Shown here: in pieces, positions 9,359-18,830 of the stretch | How the letters are laid out: the number at the start of each line of letters is the position of its first letter | Position numbering within the stretch: position 1 is the first letter of the stretch | DNA from: Microbulbifer guangxiensis | GTDB lineage: Bacteria > Pseudomonadota > Gammaproteobacteria > Pseudomonadales > Cellvibrionaceae | Direction: 5' to 3' | Length of the DNA stretch: 64,000 nucleotides | Assembly (NCBI RefSeq): GCF_021729075.1 | Contig: NZ_JAJSAQ010000001.1 | Span: 505,997 to 569,996 of the forward strand | The notes under the pieces: generated by a model | Databases searched by the model: none | Seen by the model: only the letters and a program-made list of their open reading frames with translations | Told to the model about the DNA's origin: nothing | Program-made: the position numbers and the translations under genes

Positions 9359-10051
9359 TCATTGGGAAGAGACACCATCATGCATCAATAGCCCGTGATA
9401 ACCGGGAAACCTGGCCTGCTTCCTCTGGCCAAGTAACGTCTCGATGCGCCCGTGCATGACGGCAATTTTCTTTTCGATTTTTTTGCGCTGAAGCGATCTC
9501 GGTAACAAGCCCATGGGCAGCAGTGCCGCACTGCCCAGCCCGTCAATCACTACCAGCCTTTTGATCGCGCCCTCGCTATCACGCTGGACAACGATATTGT
9601 GTAACAGGAGATGCCTTGAAGGCACCAGGTTGGCTGCCCAGAACTGACACAACTCGGTGACTGCCCGGCGGCATTCTCGGTTGAAGGCCTCATCCCAGAT
9701 GACTTTTTTCAGTGTCTGGGATATCGCGCCGTTGCCATCCCTGATCAGCTCAGAAACAAGGCCTCGCCCCATGTCGGTATCTACAAATCCAAAACAGTGA
9801 CTGACGTGCCGGAAAACAAGCTCGCCGAACCGCCTCTGCAGGGCAGACATTACTTTTGCCTCCTCGAGATTGTCGTCGAACGAGGAGAGAGGCTTGAGAT
9901 TTTTCGGGAAGCCTTTCTTACGACGGCGGTCTGCCAGTGTGAAATCCGGCCGCCGCACCTTGATACAGAGCGAATTGTCCTCCGGATGGACGTAGCAGAG
10001 CCTGTTGCCACCGCGGGCAAAGGGCTGACTGGCGGCAAGCCGGATGGTCAT
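9359..10051 (-). CDS. YrbL-like (PhoP-regulated network) kinase-fold protein
   Basis: 230 residues from the ATG at 10051. Features include CYVHPEDNSLCIKVRR near the N-terminus (nucleotide-binding Lys in a degenerate kinase lobe), LLLHNIVV (catalytic-loop-like) and LVVIDGLGS (metal-binding Asp-like). This matches the YrbL family, small eukaryotic-kinase-like proteins often found among lipopolysaccharide genes and resembling the Kdo/heptose kinases. The ATG overlaps the TGA of the upstream glycosyltransferase (ATGA), so the two are translationally coupled. I infer phosphorylation of a core sugar or a regulatory role on the glycan; the family function is not settled. Confidence 0.75.
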   Translation of the reverse strand: MTIRLAASQPFARGGNRLCYVHPEDNSLCIKVRRPDFTLADRRRKKGFPKNLKPLSSFDDNLEEAKVMSALQRRFGELVFRHVSHCFGFVDTDMGRGLVSELIRDGNGAISQTLKKVIWDEAFNRECRRAVTELCQFWAANLVPSRHLLLHNIVVQRDSEGAIKRLVVIDGLGSAALLPMGLLPRSLQRKKIEKKIAVMHGRIETLLGQRKQARFPGYHGLLMHDGVSSQ

Positions 10052-11088
10052 TGGCGCAATCCATCCTGAACGATGTCCCGCGCCCACACATAATCATGGG
10101 TGAAAGCCTGCAACAGTGAAGCCTCGACGATATATTGCGCATAGAGCTGTGAATTCATTTCCGTATGGAAGAATTCCCGTGCTCTTGCGGCCCACGAGCG
10201 CCGTTTCGCATCGTCGTTGTGGAACTCACGTACCTTGCGCAGCAGGTCTTCTCGGTCGTCAAAGTACACAACCGACTCCGCCGGCAATAACTCATCGAAA
10301 CGTGGGCCGCTATGGGTGAATTGCAGAATCCCGTTTCCGGCCAGCTGCGCCATTCGGGCAGAGGAGTACCAGTAATGTCCCTCCTGGCGATTCAGGTTGA
10401 GTCCCATGCGGGTGTTGGCCAATGCCCGATCGTAATCCCGCCCCCACACTGGAGGTTCGCCGAAACTGCCGTAAGTCCTGAAATTGAGCTCTCCCTGCAG
10501 GGAATCCTTGAGCCACTTTACCAATTCCAGGCGCTTCGTCAGGTTGGTGCTGTTACTGCAAAAGAGGAGATCCGTTTCCAGATCCGTCCTGCCGGCGTTG
10601 TTCATGCCCTCCTTTGCCGGGTCGACCGGATTGGGCATGTGATAGACCCTTGCTCCCAGTCCCTCAAACTGCCTGAGTTCCGGGCGGCCGGTAGAGACAA
10701 AAACGGCGTCCGCAACACGGGCACGGTGCTTGATACGTTCCACATTACTGGGCACGAACAGAGGATCGTTGTTGCAGTGTGCGATGCTCACTGAGGGGTT
10801 GCGCTTGCGAATTTCTGCCAGCGTCTCGTTGGTGATGATGTCGCAATGCCCGGCGATCACCAGGTCAGGATCGACCGCCTCCACCGTCTCCAGCAGTCGA
10901 CGATTCGCCTTGCTCTTGCCCAGGTCACGAATACCCAGAGGCGCCTCAAAGGCGGCCACATCCCGGTCACTGAACGTGTGGACGAAATGATCGTTCTTGA
11001 TCAGGCCATTGGTAAGCTTCTGGGCCCAACTGACCCTTGTCTTCCCGTAACGGCGGAGCTGTTGGTACGCGATATGGAGTACGCGCAT
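10048..11088 (-). CDS. Glycosyltransferase family protein (GT-B, Glyco_trans_1_2-like)
   Basis: 346 residues. The N-terminus MRVLHIAYQQLRRYG opens a Rossmann-like domain with VDPDLVIAGHCD. The C-terminal part contains NTRMGLNLNRQ, an ARMAQLAGNGILQ segment and a ESVVYFDDREDLLRKV stretch, the pattern of the glycosyl transferase family 1 C-terminal domain found in core-sugar transferases. It is the first gene of the three-gene minus-strand operon 11088 to 8293, and its stop overlaps the start of the YrbL-like gene. The likely role is addition of a sugar to a surface glycan in the cytoplasm. Donor and acceptor are unknown. Confidence 0.8.
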   Translation of the reverse strand: MRVLHIAYQQLRRYGKTRVSWAQKLTNGLIKNDHFVHTFSDRDVAAFEAPLGIRDLGKSKANRRLLETVEAVDPDLVIAGHCDIITNETLAEIRKRNPSVSIAHCNNDPLFVPSNVERIKHRARVADAVFVSTGRPELRQFEGLGARVYHMPNPVDPAKEGMNNAGRTDLETDLLFCSNSTNLTKRLELVKWLKDSLQGELNFRTYGSFGEPPVWGRDYDRALANTRMGLNLNRQEGHYWYSSARMAQLAGNGILQFTHSGPRFDELLPAESVVYFDDREDLLRKVREFHNDDAKRRSWAARAREFFHTEMNSQLYAQYIVEASLLQAFTHDYVWARDIVQDGLRQ

Positions 11089-11408
11089 AAACCGTGATCC
11101 CTAGACGGTGGAGAATGCAGTCCTTCAAATGATTTAACCGGAGTTCTGCGCCAAATACCACCCAATGGCGTGTCTTGCCTCCAACTACTGATCTCTTTTG
11201 CCCTCGTCCGCTACCTGAGGGGCAAAACACCTGGCGGCTAAAGTCACCTCGGGGGTGGTTATCGGCCAACGCCCACATTGGATAACGACTTATTGCGTTT
11301 ATTACGCAAAGGACAACGATTGCTAGGTACTATGACGCCACAATATGAGCTCACAGCTCGGAGTGGTATGCCATGAATCGGAACCGGTGGTTCCAGTGAG
11401 GACAGGGT
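11089..11408. other. Gene-free stretch (320 bp) upstream of the glycosyltransferase operon
   Basis: No gene is supported. It holds the promoter of the minus-strand glycosyltransferase operon and the 3' end of the GST gene. An AT-rich patch at 11281-11330 contains the 14-mer GATAACGACTTATT (11281-11294) shared with 8039-8052. Confidence 0.45.
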
Positions 11409-12098
11409 TCAGGTGGGCTGGACGCGACGGTCCTCGACCAGGGTGCCAGACTGCAGCAATTCCTGCTCGTGGCTGGGTTCACGCCAGGGTTCGAGCAGGG
11501 CTTCGTCGACCCACTTGATCATCACAGGCAACCCGAGCAGGCGCCGGACATAGGCCGCAGCCGCTTCGGGCAGTGGCAAGCCGAAACCCTGCACACGAAC
11601 AGCAACCGGGGCGAAAAAGGCATCCACGGCGGTAAAGCGATCGCCCGCCAGAAAAGGGCCCCCAAACCGTTGCAGCCCCTGTTGCCACAGCTCGGCGATG
11701 CGGTTGAGATCTTTCTGCAGCGCTGGAGTCAGGGCTCTCAATGAAATGGTAACGCCGCAGTTCATCGGACACTGACTGCGCAGGGCAGCGAAACCGGAGT
11801 GCATTTCCGCCGCGGCACAGCGGGCCCATGCGCGGGCAGCGTTGGATTCGGGCCAGACTTGTGGGTAATGTTCAGCGATATACTCGACAATCGCCAGTGA
11901 GTCCCACACCGTAATATCGCCATCCTCAAGACAGGGCACCAGGCCATTGGGTGAAAAATGGCGAAATTTCTCCCAGCTGCCGCCCTCATCAAACGGCACC
12001 AGTTGCTCGTCAAAAGGAATTTGTAACTGGCGCAACAGGACCCACGGCCGCAATGACCACGACGAGTAGTTCTTGTTGCCTATGAAGAGCCGGTACAG
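11409..12098 (-). CDS. Glutathione S-transferase family protein (no standard start codon)
   Basis: About 229 residues if read from the CTG at 12098. The N-terminal signature YRLFIGNKNYSSWSLRPWVLL is complete only when read back to that point, yet no ATG, GTG or TTG occurs in frame before it until well inside the DAHP synthase gene. The first standard start (TTG, 12053) would remove the family's first strand and active-site Ser segment. GGGGTAGGG just upstream of the CTG may be the ribosome site. The thioredoxin-like domain (GLVPCLEDGD, then WDSLAIVEYIAEHYP) and the helical domain (residues 90-215) are intact. The gene follows the DAHP synthase by 34 bp, so the two are probably co-transcribed. 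The specific substrate is unknown. Confidence 0.75.
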   Translation of the reverse strand: MYRLFIGNKNYSSWSLRPWVLLRQLQIPFDEQLVPFDEGGSWEKFRHFSPNGLVPCLEDGDITVWDSLAIVEYIAEHYPQVWPESNAARAWARCAAAEMHSGFAALRSQCPMNCGVTISLRALTPALQKDLNRIAELWQQGLQRFGGPFLAGDRFTAVDAFFAPVAVRVQGFGLPLPEAAAAYVRRLLGLPVMIKWVDEALLEPWREPSHEQELLQSGTLVEDRRVQPT

Positions 12099-12132
12099 TT
12101 TCCCTACCCCGCCAGTTTCCAGGTTGACGATT

Positions 12133-13500
12133 TCAGCCAGCGCGGCCGCTGCGCAACCAGTCAGATAGCTGGAAGGCCAGCTCCAACACCTGATCGGCGT
12201 TCAGGCGCGGATCGCATTGTGTTTCGTAGCAGGTTGCCAGGTCTTCCTCGGAGATCTTCCAGGCACCCCCAGTGCACTCAGTGACGTGTTGTCCTGTCAT
12301 TTCCAGGTGAATCCCCCCTGGATGGGTGCCTTCGGCGCGGTGCACTGAAAAAAAGTCGCGGATCTCTCGCAGGATCTTGTCGAAATCCCGGGTCTTGTAG
12401 CCACTGCTGGCCTTTACCGTATTGCCGTGCATCGGGTCAGTACTCCAGATCACCTTGCGCCCTTCCCTCTGTACCGCCTGCACCAGGGCCGGCAGTTTAT
12501 CGCCGAGGGTATCGGCACCCATGCGGGTGATCAGGGTCAGGCGCCCCGGCTCGTTATTGGGATCGAGGCGTTCGATCAACTGGAGCAGCTCGTCGGTCCC
12601 CATACCCGGCCCCACCTTGACGCCGATGGGGTTCCAGACACCGGAGAGAAACTCTACATGAGCACCGTCCAACTGCCGGGTACGCTCACCGATCCAGAGC
12701 ATATGGGCAGAGCAGTCGTACCATTTGCCCGTGAGACTGTCGGTGCGGGTCAGGGCCTGCTCGTAATCCAGCAACAGTGCCTCGTGGGAGGTGTACAGCA
12801 CCGTCTCACGGATTGCCGGGGTGTTGTCGGAATTCACGCCGCAGACGGCCATAAACTCCAGTGCCTCCTGCAGGCGCTCCGCCAGCTGGGCGTACTTCTC
12901 CCGCTGGGGATTGCTCTCCAGGTAGCTCAGGTTCCAGCCGTGCACCTGGTGCAGGTCCGCCAGGCCGCCCTGGGCAAAGGCGCGCAGCAGATTCAGGGTC
13001 GCCGCAGACTGGTTGTAAGCCGTGAGCATGCGGTCCGGGTCCGGCTGGCGGGCCGCCTCGGTAAACTCAATGCCGTTGATGATATCGCCACGATAACTGG
13101 GCAGCTCCACGCCATCGACTGTTTCGGTGTCCGAAGAGCGGGGCTTGGCATACTGCCCTGCCATCCGCGCCACCTTCACCACCGGCATATTGCCGGCGAA
13201 GGTGAGCACCACCGCCATCTGCAGCAGCACCTTGAAGGTGTCACGGATGCGGTTGGCATTGAAGTCCGAGAAAGACTCTGCACAGTCACCGCCCTGCAAC
13301 AGGAATGCCTTGCCCTCGGCGACCTGTGCCAACTGGCGGCGGAGATCTCTCGCCTCCTGGGCGAAAACCAGTGGAGGGTAACCGGATAGCGTATTGCGGA
13401 CCTGCTCAACGTCTTCCGGCGAGCGATAGTTCGGCTGCTGCCTGGCCTCGAGCCTGCGCCAGCTTGCGGGAGTCCAGATTTCCGGGGAGACCTTTGACAC
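12133..13500 (-). CDS. 3-deoxy-7-phosphoheptulonate (DAHP) synthase, class II
   Basis: 455 residues, the usual length for the plant-type (class II) enzyme that condenses phosphoenolpyruvate with erythrose-4-phosphate at the start of the shikimate pathway. Motifs: [11 protein letters not shown] (about residue 65), the metal-binding Cys/His pattern, [26 protein letters not shown] and [17 protein letters not shown]. The start is a GTG at 13500. The aromatic aminotransferase gene lies just upstream on the same strand, across a 177-bp gap. Class II enzymes differ from E. coli AroFGH in feedback control, so regulation should not be assumed from E. coli. Confidence 0.95.
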   Translation of the reverse strand: MSKVSPEIWTPASWRRLEARQQPNYRSPEDVEQVRNTLSGYPPLVFAQEARDLRRQLAQVAEGKAFLLQGGDCAESFSDFNANRIRDTFKVLLQMAVVLTFAGNMPVVKVARMAGQYAKPRSSDTETVDGVELPSYRGDIINGIEFTEAARQPDPDRMLTAYNQSAATLNLLRAFAQGGLADLHQVHGWNLSYLESNPQREKYAQLAERLQEALEFMAVCGVNSDNTPAIRETVLYTSHEALLLDYEQALTRTDSLTGKWYDCSAHMLWIGERTRQLDGAHVEFLSGVWNPIGVKVGPGMGTDELLQLIERLDPNNEPGRLTLITRMGADTLGDKLPALVQAVQREGRKVIWSTDPMHGNTVKASSGYKTRDFDKILREIRDFFSVHRAEGTHPGGIHLEMTGQHVTECTGGAWKISEEDLATCYETQCDPRLNADQVLELAFQLSDWLRSGRAG

Positions 13501-13677
13501 GGGTTGTTTACCTCAAACGTCCATTTGTCGTGCAAACAAGAAACATCCCGCTAAACACACGGGACTCTCTTTGAAAGCTCTATTCTTTCAGAGCTCTATT
13601 GCTTCACAGCTCGTTCAACAGGGCCCCTCAGGCGAGCGCGGCGGCCGGCCCGAAGTTTCTGCCCTGCGTCACTGCTG

Positions 13678-14868
13678 TCAGAGTACAGCGGCTACTGCCT
13701 TGCTGAAATATTCCATATTGCCCTGACTCAGGCCGGCAATACTGATCCGGCTGGAGTCCACCATGTAGATGGAGTATTCCTTCTGCAACTGCTGCACCTG
13801 CTCGGCGGAAATTCCCAGGAACGAGAACATGCCTTTCTGTCGCTGGATAAAGGAGAAATCCCCCGGGGCACCGGCGGCGGCCAGGCTCTCGACCACGCCA
13901 GAGCGCAGGCTGTTGATGCGCTCACGCATTTCGGTCAGCTCGGCTTCCCAGTTGGCGCGGAGGCCGGCATCCGTGAGGATCGCTTCCACGATCGCTGCCC
14001 CGTGGGACGGGGGCATGGAGTAGTTGCCGCGCACGACGTTCAGCAACTGGCTCTGGCCGTTGTCCGCTGCAGCGGCATCGTTGTAGATAACCAGTGCCAT
14101 GCCGACGCGTTCGCGGTAAAGACCGAAATTCTTTGAGCAGGACACGGCGAGCAGCATTTCCGGAACAGATTCGGCCATCAGTCGCAGGCCCCAGGCATCG
14201 TCACTGAGGCTGTCACCGAAACCCTGGTAGGCCATATCAATAAATGGCGTAAATCCCTGCTTCTGCGCCATTTCAGCAATCACCTTCCACTGTTCACGGG
14301 TCAGGTCCGCGCCACAGGGGTTGTGACAGCAGGCATGCAGCAGCACAAGGTCGCCCTCGCCTACATTTTTCAGCGTCTCTACCATTTCATCGAAACGGAG
14401 GCTGCTGGTGGCGCGGTCGTAATAGGGATAGCTTTCAATCTTCAGGCCCGCATTGCCCAGCAGCGGTACATGATTGGCCCAGGTGGGATCGCTGACCCAT
14501 ACCCGCGCACCGGGCCGCGCGCGGTTGACCAGTTCTGCCAGTACCCGCAGGGCACCGCAACCGCCCGGCGTCTGCACGGAGCGCACCCGGTTGGCGATCA
14601 GGGCGGGATGGCCCTCACCGAGCGCCAATTCCTGCATGGCGCTGTTGAAACCCGGGGTGCCGGCCGGACCGATATAGGCTTTGGTCTCCTCACCCTGCAG
14701 CAGCCTGGTTTCTGCTTCCTTTACCGACTGCAGTACCGGGGTATGGCCACTCTCATCCTTGTAGACACCCACCCCCAGGTCGATCTTGTTGGGGTTCTCA
14801 TCCACCCGGTAGCTGGCAAGGAGGCCGAGAATGGGATCCGGTGGCAGGCTGGTGAATTTCTCAAACAT
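13678..14868 (-). CDS. tyrB: Aromatic amino acid (tyrosine/aspartate) aminotransferase
   Basis: 396 residues, class I PLP aminotransferase of the AspC/TyrB type. It starts MFEKFTSLPPDPILGL and shows NKIDLGVGVYKDE, TPGGCGALR, HACCHNPCGADLT and the PLP lysine in SCSKNFGLYRERVG. The ATG has AAGGAGA upstream. Family members interconvert tyrosine, phenylalanine or aspartate with their 2-oxo acids in the cytoplasm. The neighbourhood (DAHP synthase, MarR regulator, MaiA, indolepyruvate oxidoreductase) favours an aromatic substrate, but aspartate use cannot be excluded from sequence. The MarR gene lies 26 bp upstream on the same strand, so the two probably share a transcript. Confidence 0.88.
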   Translation of the reverse strand: MFEKFTSLPPDPILGLLASYRVDENPNKIDLGVGVYKDESGHTPVLQSVKEAETRLLQGEETKAYIGPAGTPGFNSAMQELALGEGHPALIANRVRSVQTPGGCGALRVLAELVNRARPGARVWVSDPTWANHVPLLGNAGLKIESYPYYDRATSSLRFDEMVETLKNVGEGDLVLLHACCHNPCGADLTREQWKVIAEMAQKQGFTPFIDMAYQGFGDSLSDDAWGLRLMAESVPEMLLAVSCSKNFGLYRERVGMALVIYNDAAAADNGQSQLLNVVRGNYSMPPSHGAAIVEAILTDAGLRANWEAELTEMRERINSLRSGVVESLAAAGAPGDFSFIQRQKGMFSFLGISAEQVQQLQKEYSIYMVDSSRISIAGLSQGNMEYFSKAVAAVL

Positions 14869-14894
14869 GTGACTTCTCCTTTAATTCGTTAACT

Positions 14895-15392
14895 TCAATC
14901 GATCAGCCCGCGCTCGGCCCAGGCCTGCGCGCGATCCATCAGCTTTTCAATGATGCTGTCCAGCTGCTTTCGCTCCTCGGCACTGAGCGAGGCCATCAGG
15001 TCGTTCTCGTAGTATTGGGCCAGGGGCACGATGCGCTCGTAAACATCGCGGCCCAGCGGCGACAGGTTGAGCACCTGCCGGCGCCGGTCAGCGGGATCCT
15101 CACTGCGGGTGATGTAATCATTGCGGAACAACGCGGACACCGCGCGACTGATTGCCACCTTGTCCATCGCGGTCTGCTCGACCAGATCCGCGGCGGACAG
15201 GTCAGGGAATCGTCCGAGAATCGCCATCACCCGCCAGGCCGGGATTGTGAGCTCGAACCGCTCGCCATAGGCCTGCGCGATGGCATTACTCACCCGATTG
15301 GACAGCACCGAGAGCCGGTAGGGTAAAAACTTTTCCAGACGCAGGTCGTCCGGGGCGCCGGCCTCTTCGTGCCGGTTCTTTTCACTGTTCAT
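14895..15392 (-). CDS. MarR family transcriptional regulator
   Basis: 165 residues with a winged-helix core (about 45-115: AIAQAYGERFELTIPAWRVM, DLVEQTAMDKVAISRAVSAL, SEDPADRRRQVLNL). It is co-directional with tyrB (26 bp) and divergent from maiA at 15704. The intergenic region has an extended inverted repeat at 15459-15496 fitting a MarR dimer site. By position it probably controls aromatic amino acid or tyrosine degradation genes, like MarR-type regulators of homogentisate genes in other gammaproteobacteria. That assignment is an inference. Confidence 0.88.
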   Translation of the reverse strand: MNSEKNRHEEAGAPDDLRLEKFLPYRLSVLSNRVSNAIAQAYGERFELTIPAWRVMAILGRFPDLSAADLVEQTAMDKVAISRAVSALFRNDYITRSEDPADRRRQVLNLSPLGRDVYERIVPLAQYYENDLMASLSAEERKQLDSIIEKLMDRAQAWAERGLID

Positions 15393-15458
15393 TGCCGCTG
15401 TTCAGCCTCTCCTGCTTGCCTCTCCGGAACCTTTGCTCAAGGTGCCCGGGTTGTACGG

Positions 15459-15496
15459 GGTTACAAATGTATCTAACATTGGTTTCAATTGTAACC
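15459..15496. promoter_or_regulatory. Putative MarR operator (nested inverted repeats)
   Basis: The outer repeat is GGTTACAAATG paired with CAATTGTAACC across 16 bases, with one mismatch in 11. The inner repeat is CAAATGT-N5-ACATTGG, matching at six of seven positions. It sits 67 bp upstream of the MarR start and about 210 bp upstream of maiA, suggesting autoregulation and shared control. Confidence 0.6.
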
Positions 15497-15703
15497 ACTT
15501 CGTCGCCGGGCGGCAGTGCGGACCTCCCTGCAGGGGACTCACACAGCACCGCCGCAGAGCGGGCTCGCTCCCGGAGATAAACGGTGGCGCATTATACGGC
15601 GTGCAAAGACATTTTTGTTATTCAGGACTGGCCCTGGCACGTTATGTTTGCGCGAAACGCCCGCTGATGCCGCGACAACACACCGGATGGGATAAACAAC
15701 ACG

Positions 15704-16333
15704 ATGGAACTACACGGCTACTTTCGCTCCTCCGCCAGCTACCGGGTCCGGATCGGGCTGTACCTGAAGGGTCTGGATTTTGATTACAGGGCGGTCAACC
15801 TGCTCAAGAACGAGCAACGAGGGGAGGAATACACGCGCCTGAACCCGCAGGGACTGGTACCCGCCCTGGTAGATGGCCAGCAGGTGCTGACTCAATCCCT
15901 GGCAATCCTCGAGTGGCTCGATGAGACACATCCGCAGCCGGCGCTGTTGCCGACAGCACCGCTGGAGCGTGCCCGTATCCGGGCACTTTCGTATGGAATT
16001 GCCTGTGATATCCAGCCGGTGCAGAACCTGCGCATCCTGCGCTACCTGCAGTCTGAATACGGCCTGACTGACGAGCAGAAAGTGGACTGGATCCGACACT
16101 GGATTCACGAGGGCTTTGTTGCCCTGGAAAACCAATTGAATCCGTCCCCCTTCGCTGCCGGAGAACAGCCGGGACTGCTCGAGTGCTGCCTGATACCGCA
16201 GATCTACAGCTCCGAGCGCTTTGGCATGGATATCGCCGAATACCCGGCCATTCACCGCATCATGCTGGCCTGTAATGAGATACCGGCGTTCATCAAGGCG
16301 CGCCCTGAAAATCAGCCGGACAGCACCATCTGA
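15704..16333 (+). CDS. maiA: Maleylacetoacetate isomerase (zeta-class GST)
   Basis: 209 residues, typical length. The N-terminus LHGYFRSSASYRVRIGL contains the zeta-class SSxxYRVRI signature that binds glutathione, and TQSLAILEWLDETHP follows. The enzyme isomerises maleylacetoacetate to fumarylacetoacetate in tyrosine/phenylalanine degradation. No fumarylacetoacetase or homogentisate dioxygenase gene lies nearby, so the rest of the pathway must be elsewhere. It is divergent from the MarR gene with a probable operator between them. The ribosome site is weak (GGATGGG about ten bases upstream). Confidence 0.93.
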   Translation: MELHGYFRSSASYRVRIGLYLKGLDFDYRAVNLLKNEQRGEEYTRLNPQGLVPALVDGQQVLTQSLAILEWLDETHPQPALLPTAPLERARIRALSYGIACDIQPVQNLRILRYLQSEYGLTDEQKVDWIRHWIHEGFVALENQLNPSPFAAGEQPGLLECCLIPQIYSSERFGMDIAEYPAIHRIMLACNEIPAFIKARPENQPDSTI

Positions 16334-16418
16334 CCCGCAGCCCGCTGCGGACCATTGCGAGAGCGTATTGCCAGAGGGGCGGTCAGAGTGGCATCCCGGT
16401 CTGCGGGAAAAAACGCCG

Positions 16419-17447
16419 CTAGCCGGCATCGCCCTCCGCCCCGGCGCCAGGGGAGCGGCCCTCCCCCCGTACCAGATTAAGGGGCTCCTTGAAGGTCAGA
16501 GTGCGGTAGGGGAACGGAATCTCGATGCCCGCCGCATCCAGCGCTTTCTTGATCGCGGTGACCACCTCGCCAATCGATTCCCTGACCTGGCCCGGGGTCG
16601 AACCTGTCCACCAGGTGACTTCGATATCGACACTGCTCTCACCAAAGCCTTCCGGGAAGACCTGCACCTGCTCATCATCGCGGACGGTCCGGCACTCCTT
16701 CACCGCTGCCGCGATCACCTTCACTGACTCCTCTATATCCTCTCCATAGGCCACACCAGCGGTAATGCTGACGCGGCGCTTTACCCGGTTTGTCAGGACT
16801 TCACAGGGGTTCTTGAACAGAAACAGGTTTGGCACGATCACCAGCTCGCCGGTCATACGACGGATGGTGGTATTGCGGACCTCCACCGACTCCACCCGAC
16901 CGACAATCGACTCGCAGGCGATCACGTCCCCCTCCTCGAACGGGAAACGCCATAGGATCAGGATCCCGGCAAAGAAATTCTCGAACATATCCCTGAAGGC
17001 AAAGCCGATCGCCACCGACAACAGGCCCACCGCCCCCAAAGCCTTGGCGGGTGTCAGTCCGGGAAACAGCACCATGGCCGCGAACAGCAGTCCCAGCACC
17101 CAGATCACGATGGTGAGCAGTCTGACGAACAGGTCCTGCAGGGATTTGCGGGAAGTGGTGCGCTGGAACAGGTGCCAACCGAAGCGGCGCAACATGATCA
17201 CGATCAGCCAGGTGGCGATCAGCACCATGAAACTGGCAATAACGAATGGGGTATGGGCGAGAAAGTCCTTCCAGACATCATTCAGGGAGGCGGCCACGGT
17301 CAGGGCAGCCTCGGATACCGGCTCGGGGGTGATTTCTTCCAGCCCCTCCAGGGCGGAAGAATCTTCCTGCCCCTCCTGTTTCTCTGACTGAGCCCGGTAC
17401 AGGAGCCGGCGCAGGAAGTCGATCGAATTGTCCAGATCGGAATACAC
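16419..17447 (-). CDS. MscS family mechanosensitive channel
   Basis: 342 residues from a GTG at 17447 with GGAG eight bases upstream; a TTG at 17522 overlapping the next gene is the alternative. There are three or so membrane helices (about 60-80, 105-125, 130-150). The pore-lining segment GAVGLLSVAIGFAFRDMFENFFAG is the MscS TM3 signature. The C-terminal cytoplasmic domain includes GDVIACESIVGRVESVEVRNTTIR. Such channels open under membrane tension and release solutes after osmotic downshock. The M19 dipeptidase gene is upstream on the same strand, with the coding regions about 70 bp apart, and may share its transcript. Confidence 0.92.
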   Translation of the reverse strand: MYSDLDNSIDFLRRLLYRAQSEKQEGQEDSSALEGLEEITPEPVSEAALTVAASLNDVWKDFLAHTPFVIASFMVLIATWLIVIMLRRFGWHLFQRTTSRKSLQDLFVRLLTIVIWVLGLLFAAMVLFPGLTPAKALGAVGLLSVAIGFAFRDMFENFFAGILILWRFPFEEGDVIACESIVGRVESVEVRNTTIRRMTGELVIVPNLFLFKNPCEVLTNRVKRRVSITAGVAYGEDIEESVKVIAAAVKECRTVRDDEQVQVFPEGFGESSVDIEVTWWTGSTPGQVRESIGEVVTAIKKALDAAGIEIPFPYRTLTFKEPLNLVRGEGRSPGAGAEGDAG

Positions 17448-17518
17448 CGCAGGGCTCCGTTGCACACACCAACTCCATTTATAGCTGATGGCGTGCCCGG
17501 CCGATCCAGATCCTGGGA

Positions 17519-18688
17519 TCAACCCTGTGGCAGCTGGGCCAGGAGGAAGTCGCGCAGATTCTCGCCCATCACCCGGCGTATCTCATATTCCGTAAAGCCC
17601 TGACGAAGCATCTCCTCGGTCAACACCCCCAGCTCACCGGCGTCGAAGGTGACTGCCACCGTGCCGTCATAGTCCGACCCCAGGGCCACATGCTCGACAC
17701 CAAGGAGGTCGATGCCATAACGGATAGCGCTCACCACGCTCCCGGGGCTGGGATCACAGACGGCCCCATCCCAGAATCCCACACCGATCAGTCCGCCCCG
17801 GTCGGCAATCTGTCGCATCAGATCATCGCTGATGTTGCGAGCCGAGTCACAGTGCCCCTTCAGGCCGGTATGGGACACGATGAGCGGGCGCTCGGTCAGG
17901 GACAGGACATCGCGCACCACCTGCTCCGAGGAATGGGCCACATCGATGATGATCGAGCGCTGTGTCATTTCCAGCACGGCCTGGCGCCCGAAGTCGGTCA
18001 GGCCCGCCCCACTCACCCCGTGCAGGGAGCCACCCAGCTCATTGTCGAAGAAATGCTGCAGGCCCATGACGCGAAAACCGGCGTCATACAGGACAGCAAT
18101 GTTTTCCAGTTTTCCTTCCAGCGGGTGTGCACCTTCGATTCCAAGGATCGCAGCCAGGGGGCCCTCGCCATCACTGCGCTGTGCCAGGGCCTTCCGCAGG
18201 TCGGCCGCGGTCTTGACCGACACGATGGCTTCAGGCCGGTTCGAGGCAAGCCGGTGCAACCGTTCCGACTGGTACAGCGCCCGCTCGAGCAGGCTGTCCC
18301 AGGTGCGCAGTGGCCAGCCCTGGGCCACCGCCAGCAAGGTGATGTTGTCGCCGGCATCGCTGGCATTTTCCTCGTAATTCAGACCCCGGGGTGACTTGGT
18401 TACTGCCGTGAACACCTGGATGGCCAGGTTGCCGGTGCGGGCACGGGGGAGGTCCAGATGGCCGTAGGCCGAGGCATCGGCCAGATCACGGGCCCAGAGA
18501 AAACTGTCTGCATGCAGGTCGCCCACCAGCAGAGAGCGATGCAACTCCTGCGCTCTGGTGGAAAGGGGTGGCTGGCCCTGTCCCAGGTACTGGTTGAGGC
18601 GACTATCCACTGCGGGCAGCAGCAACCAGCGCCAGGAGGCCAGCAGTAATAGCACCAGTGCGGAGATCAGGGCGACTTTTGTCTTCAT
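17519..18688 (-). CDS. Membrane dipeptidase, peptidase family M19 (renal dipeptidase-like)
   Basis: 389 residues from ATG 18688. An N-terminal signal anchor (MKTKVALISALVLLLLASWRW) puts the enzyme outside the cytoplasm. M19 metal-site motifs: LLVGDLHADSF, IEGAHPLEG, IIIDVAHSSEQVV, LIVSHTGLKGHCDSARNISD and HVALGSDYDGTV. M19 enzymes hydrolyse dipeptides, including some with a C-terminal D-residue, so a link to peptidoglycan dipeptides from the island beginning near 29.6 kb is possible but unproven. The gene is followed by the MscS gene. Confidence 0.93.
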   Translation of the reverse strand: MKTKVALISALVLLLLASWRWLLLPAVDSRLNQYLGQGQPPLSTRAQELHRSLLVGDLHADSFLWARDLADASAYGHLDLPRARTGNLAIQVFTAVTKSPRGLNYEENASDAGDNITLLAVAQGWPLRTWDSLLERALYQSERLHRLASNRPEAIVSVKTAADLRKALAQRSDGEGPLAAILGIEGAHPLEGKLENIAVLYDAGFRVMGLQHFFDNELGGSLHGVSGAGLTDFGRQAVLEMTQRSIIIDVAHSSEQVVRDVLSLTERPLIVSHTGLKGHCDSARNISDDLMRQIADRGGLIGVGFWDGAVCDPSPGSVVSAIRYGIDLLGVEHVALGSDYDGTVAVTFDAGELGVLTEEMLRQGFTEYEIRRVMGENLRDFLLAQLPQG

Positions 18689-18830
18689 GGGCGGCAAGAT
18701 CTGAATATCATGGTTTTTACGACTCGCAGCCTGGCCTGGCTGTTTGCCCCGGGATCCAGGCAAACCAATTGGCACTGGCGCGGTCTAGGATTAACAGGAA
18801 TTCTACGCCAACCGACCCGGGAGATCATTG

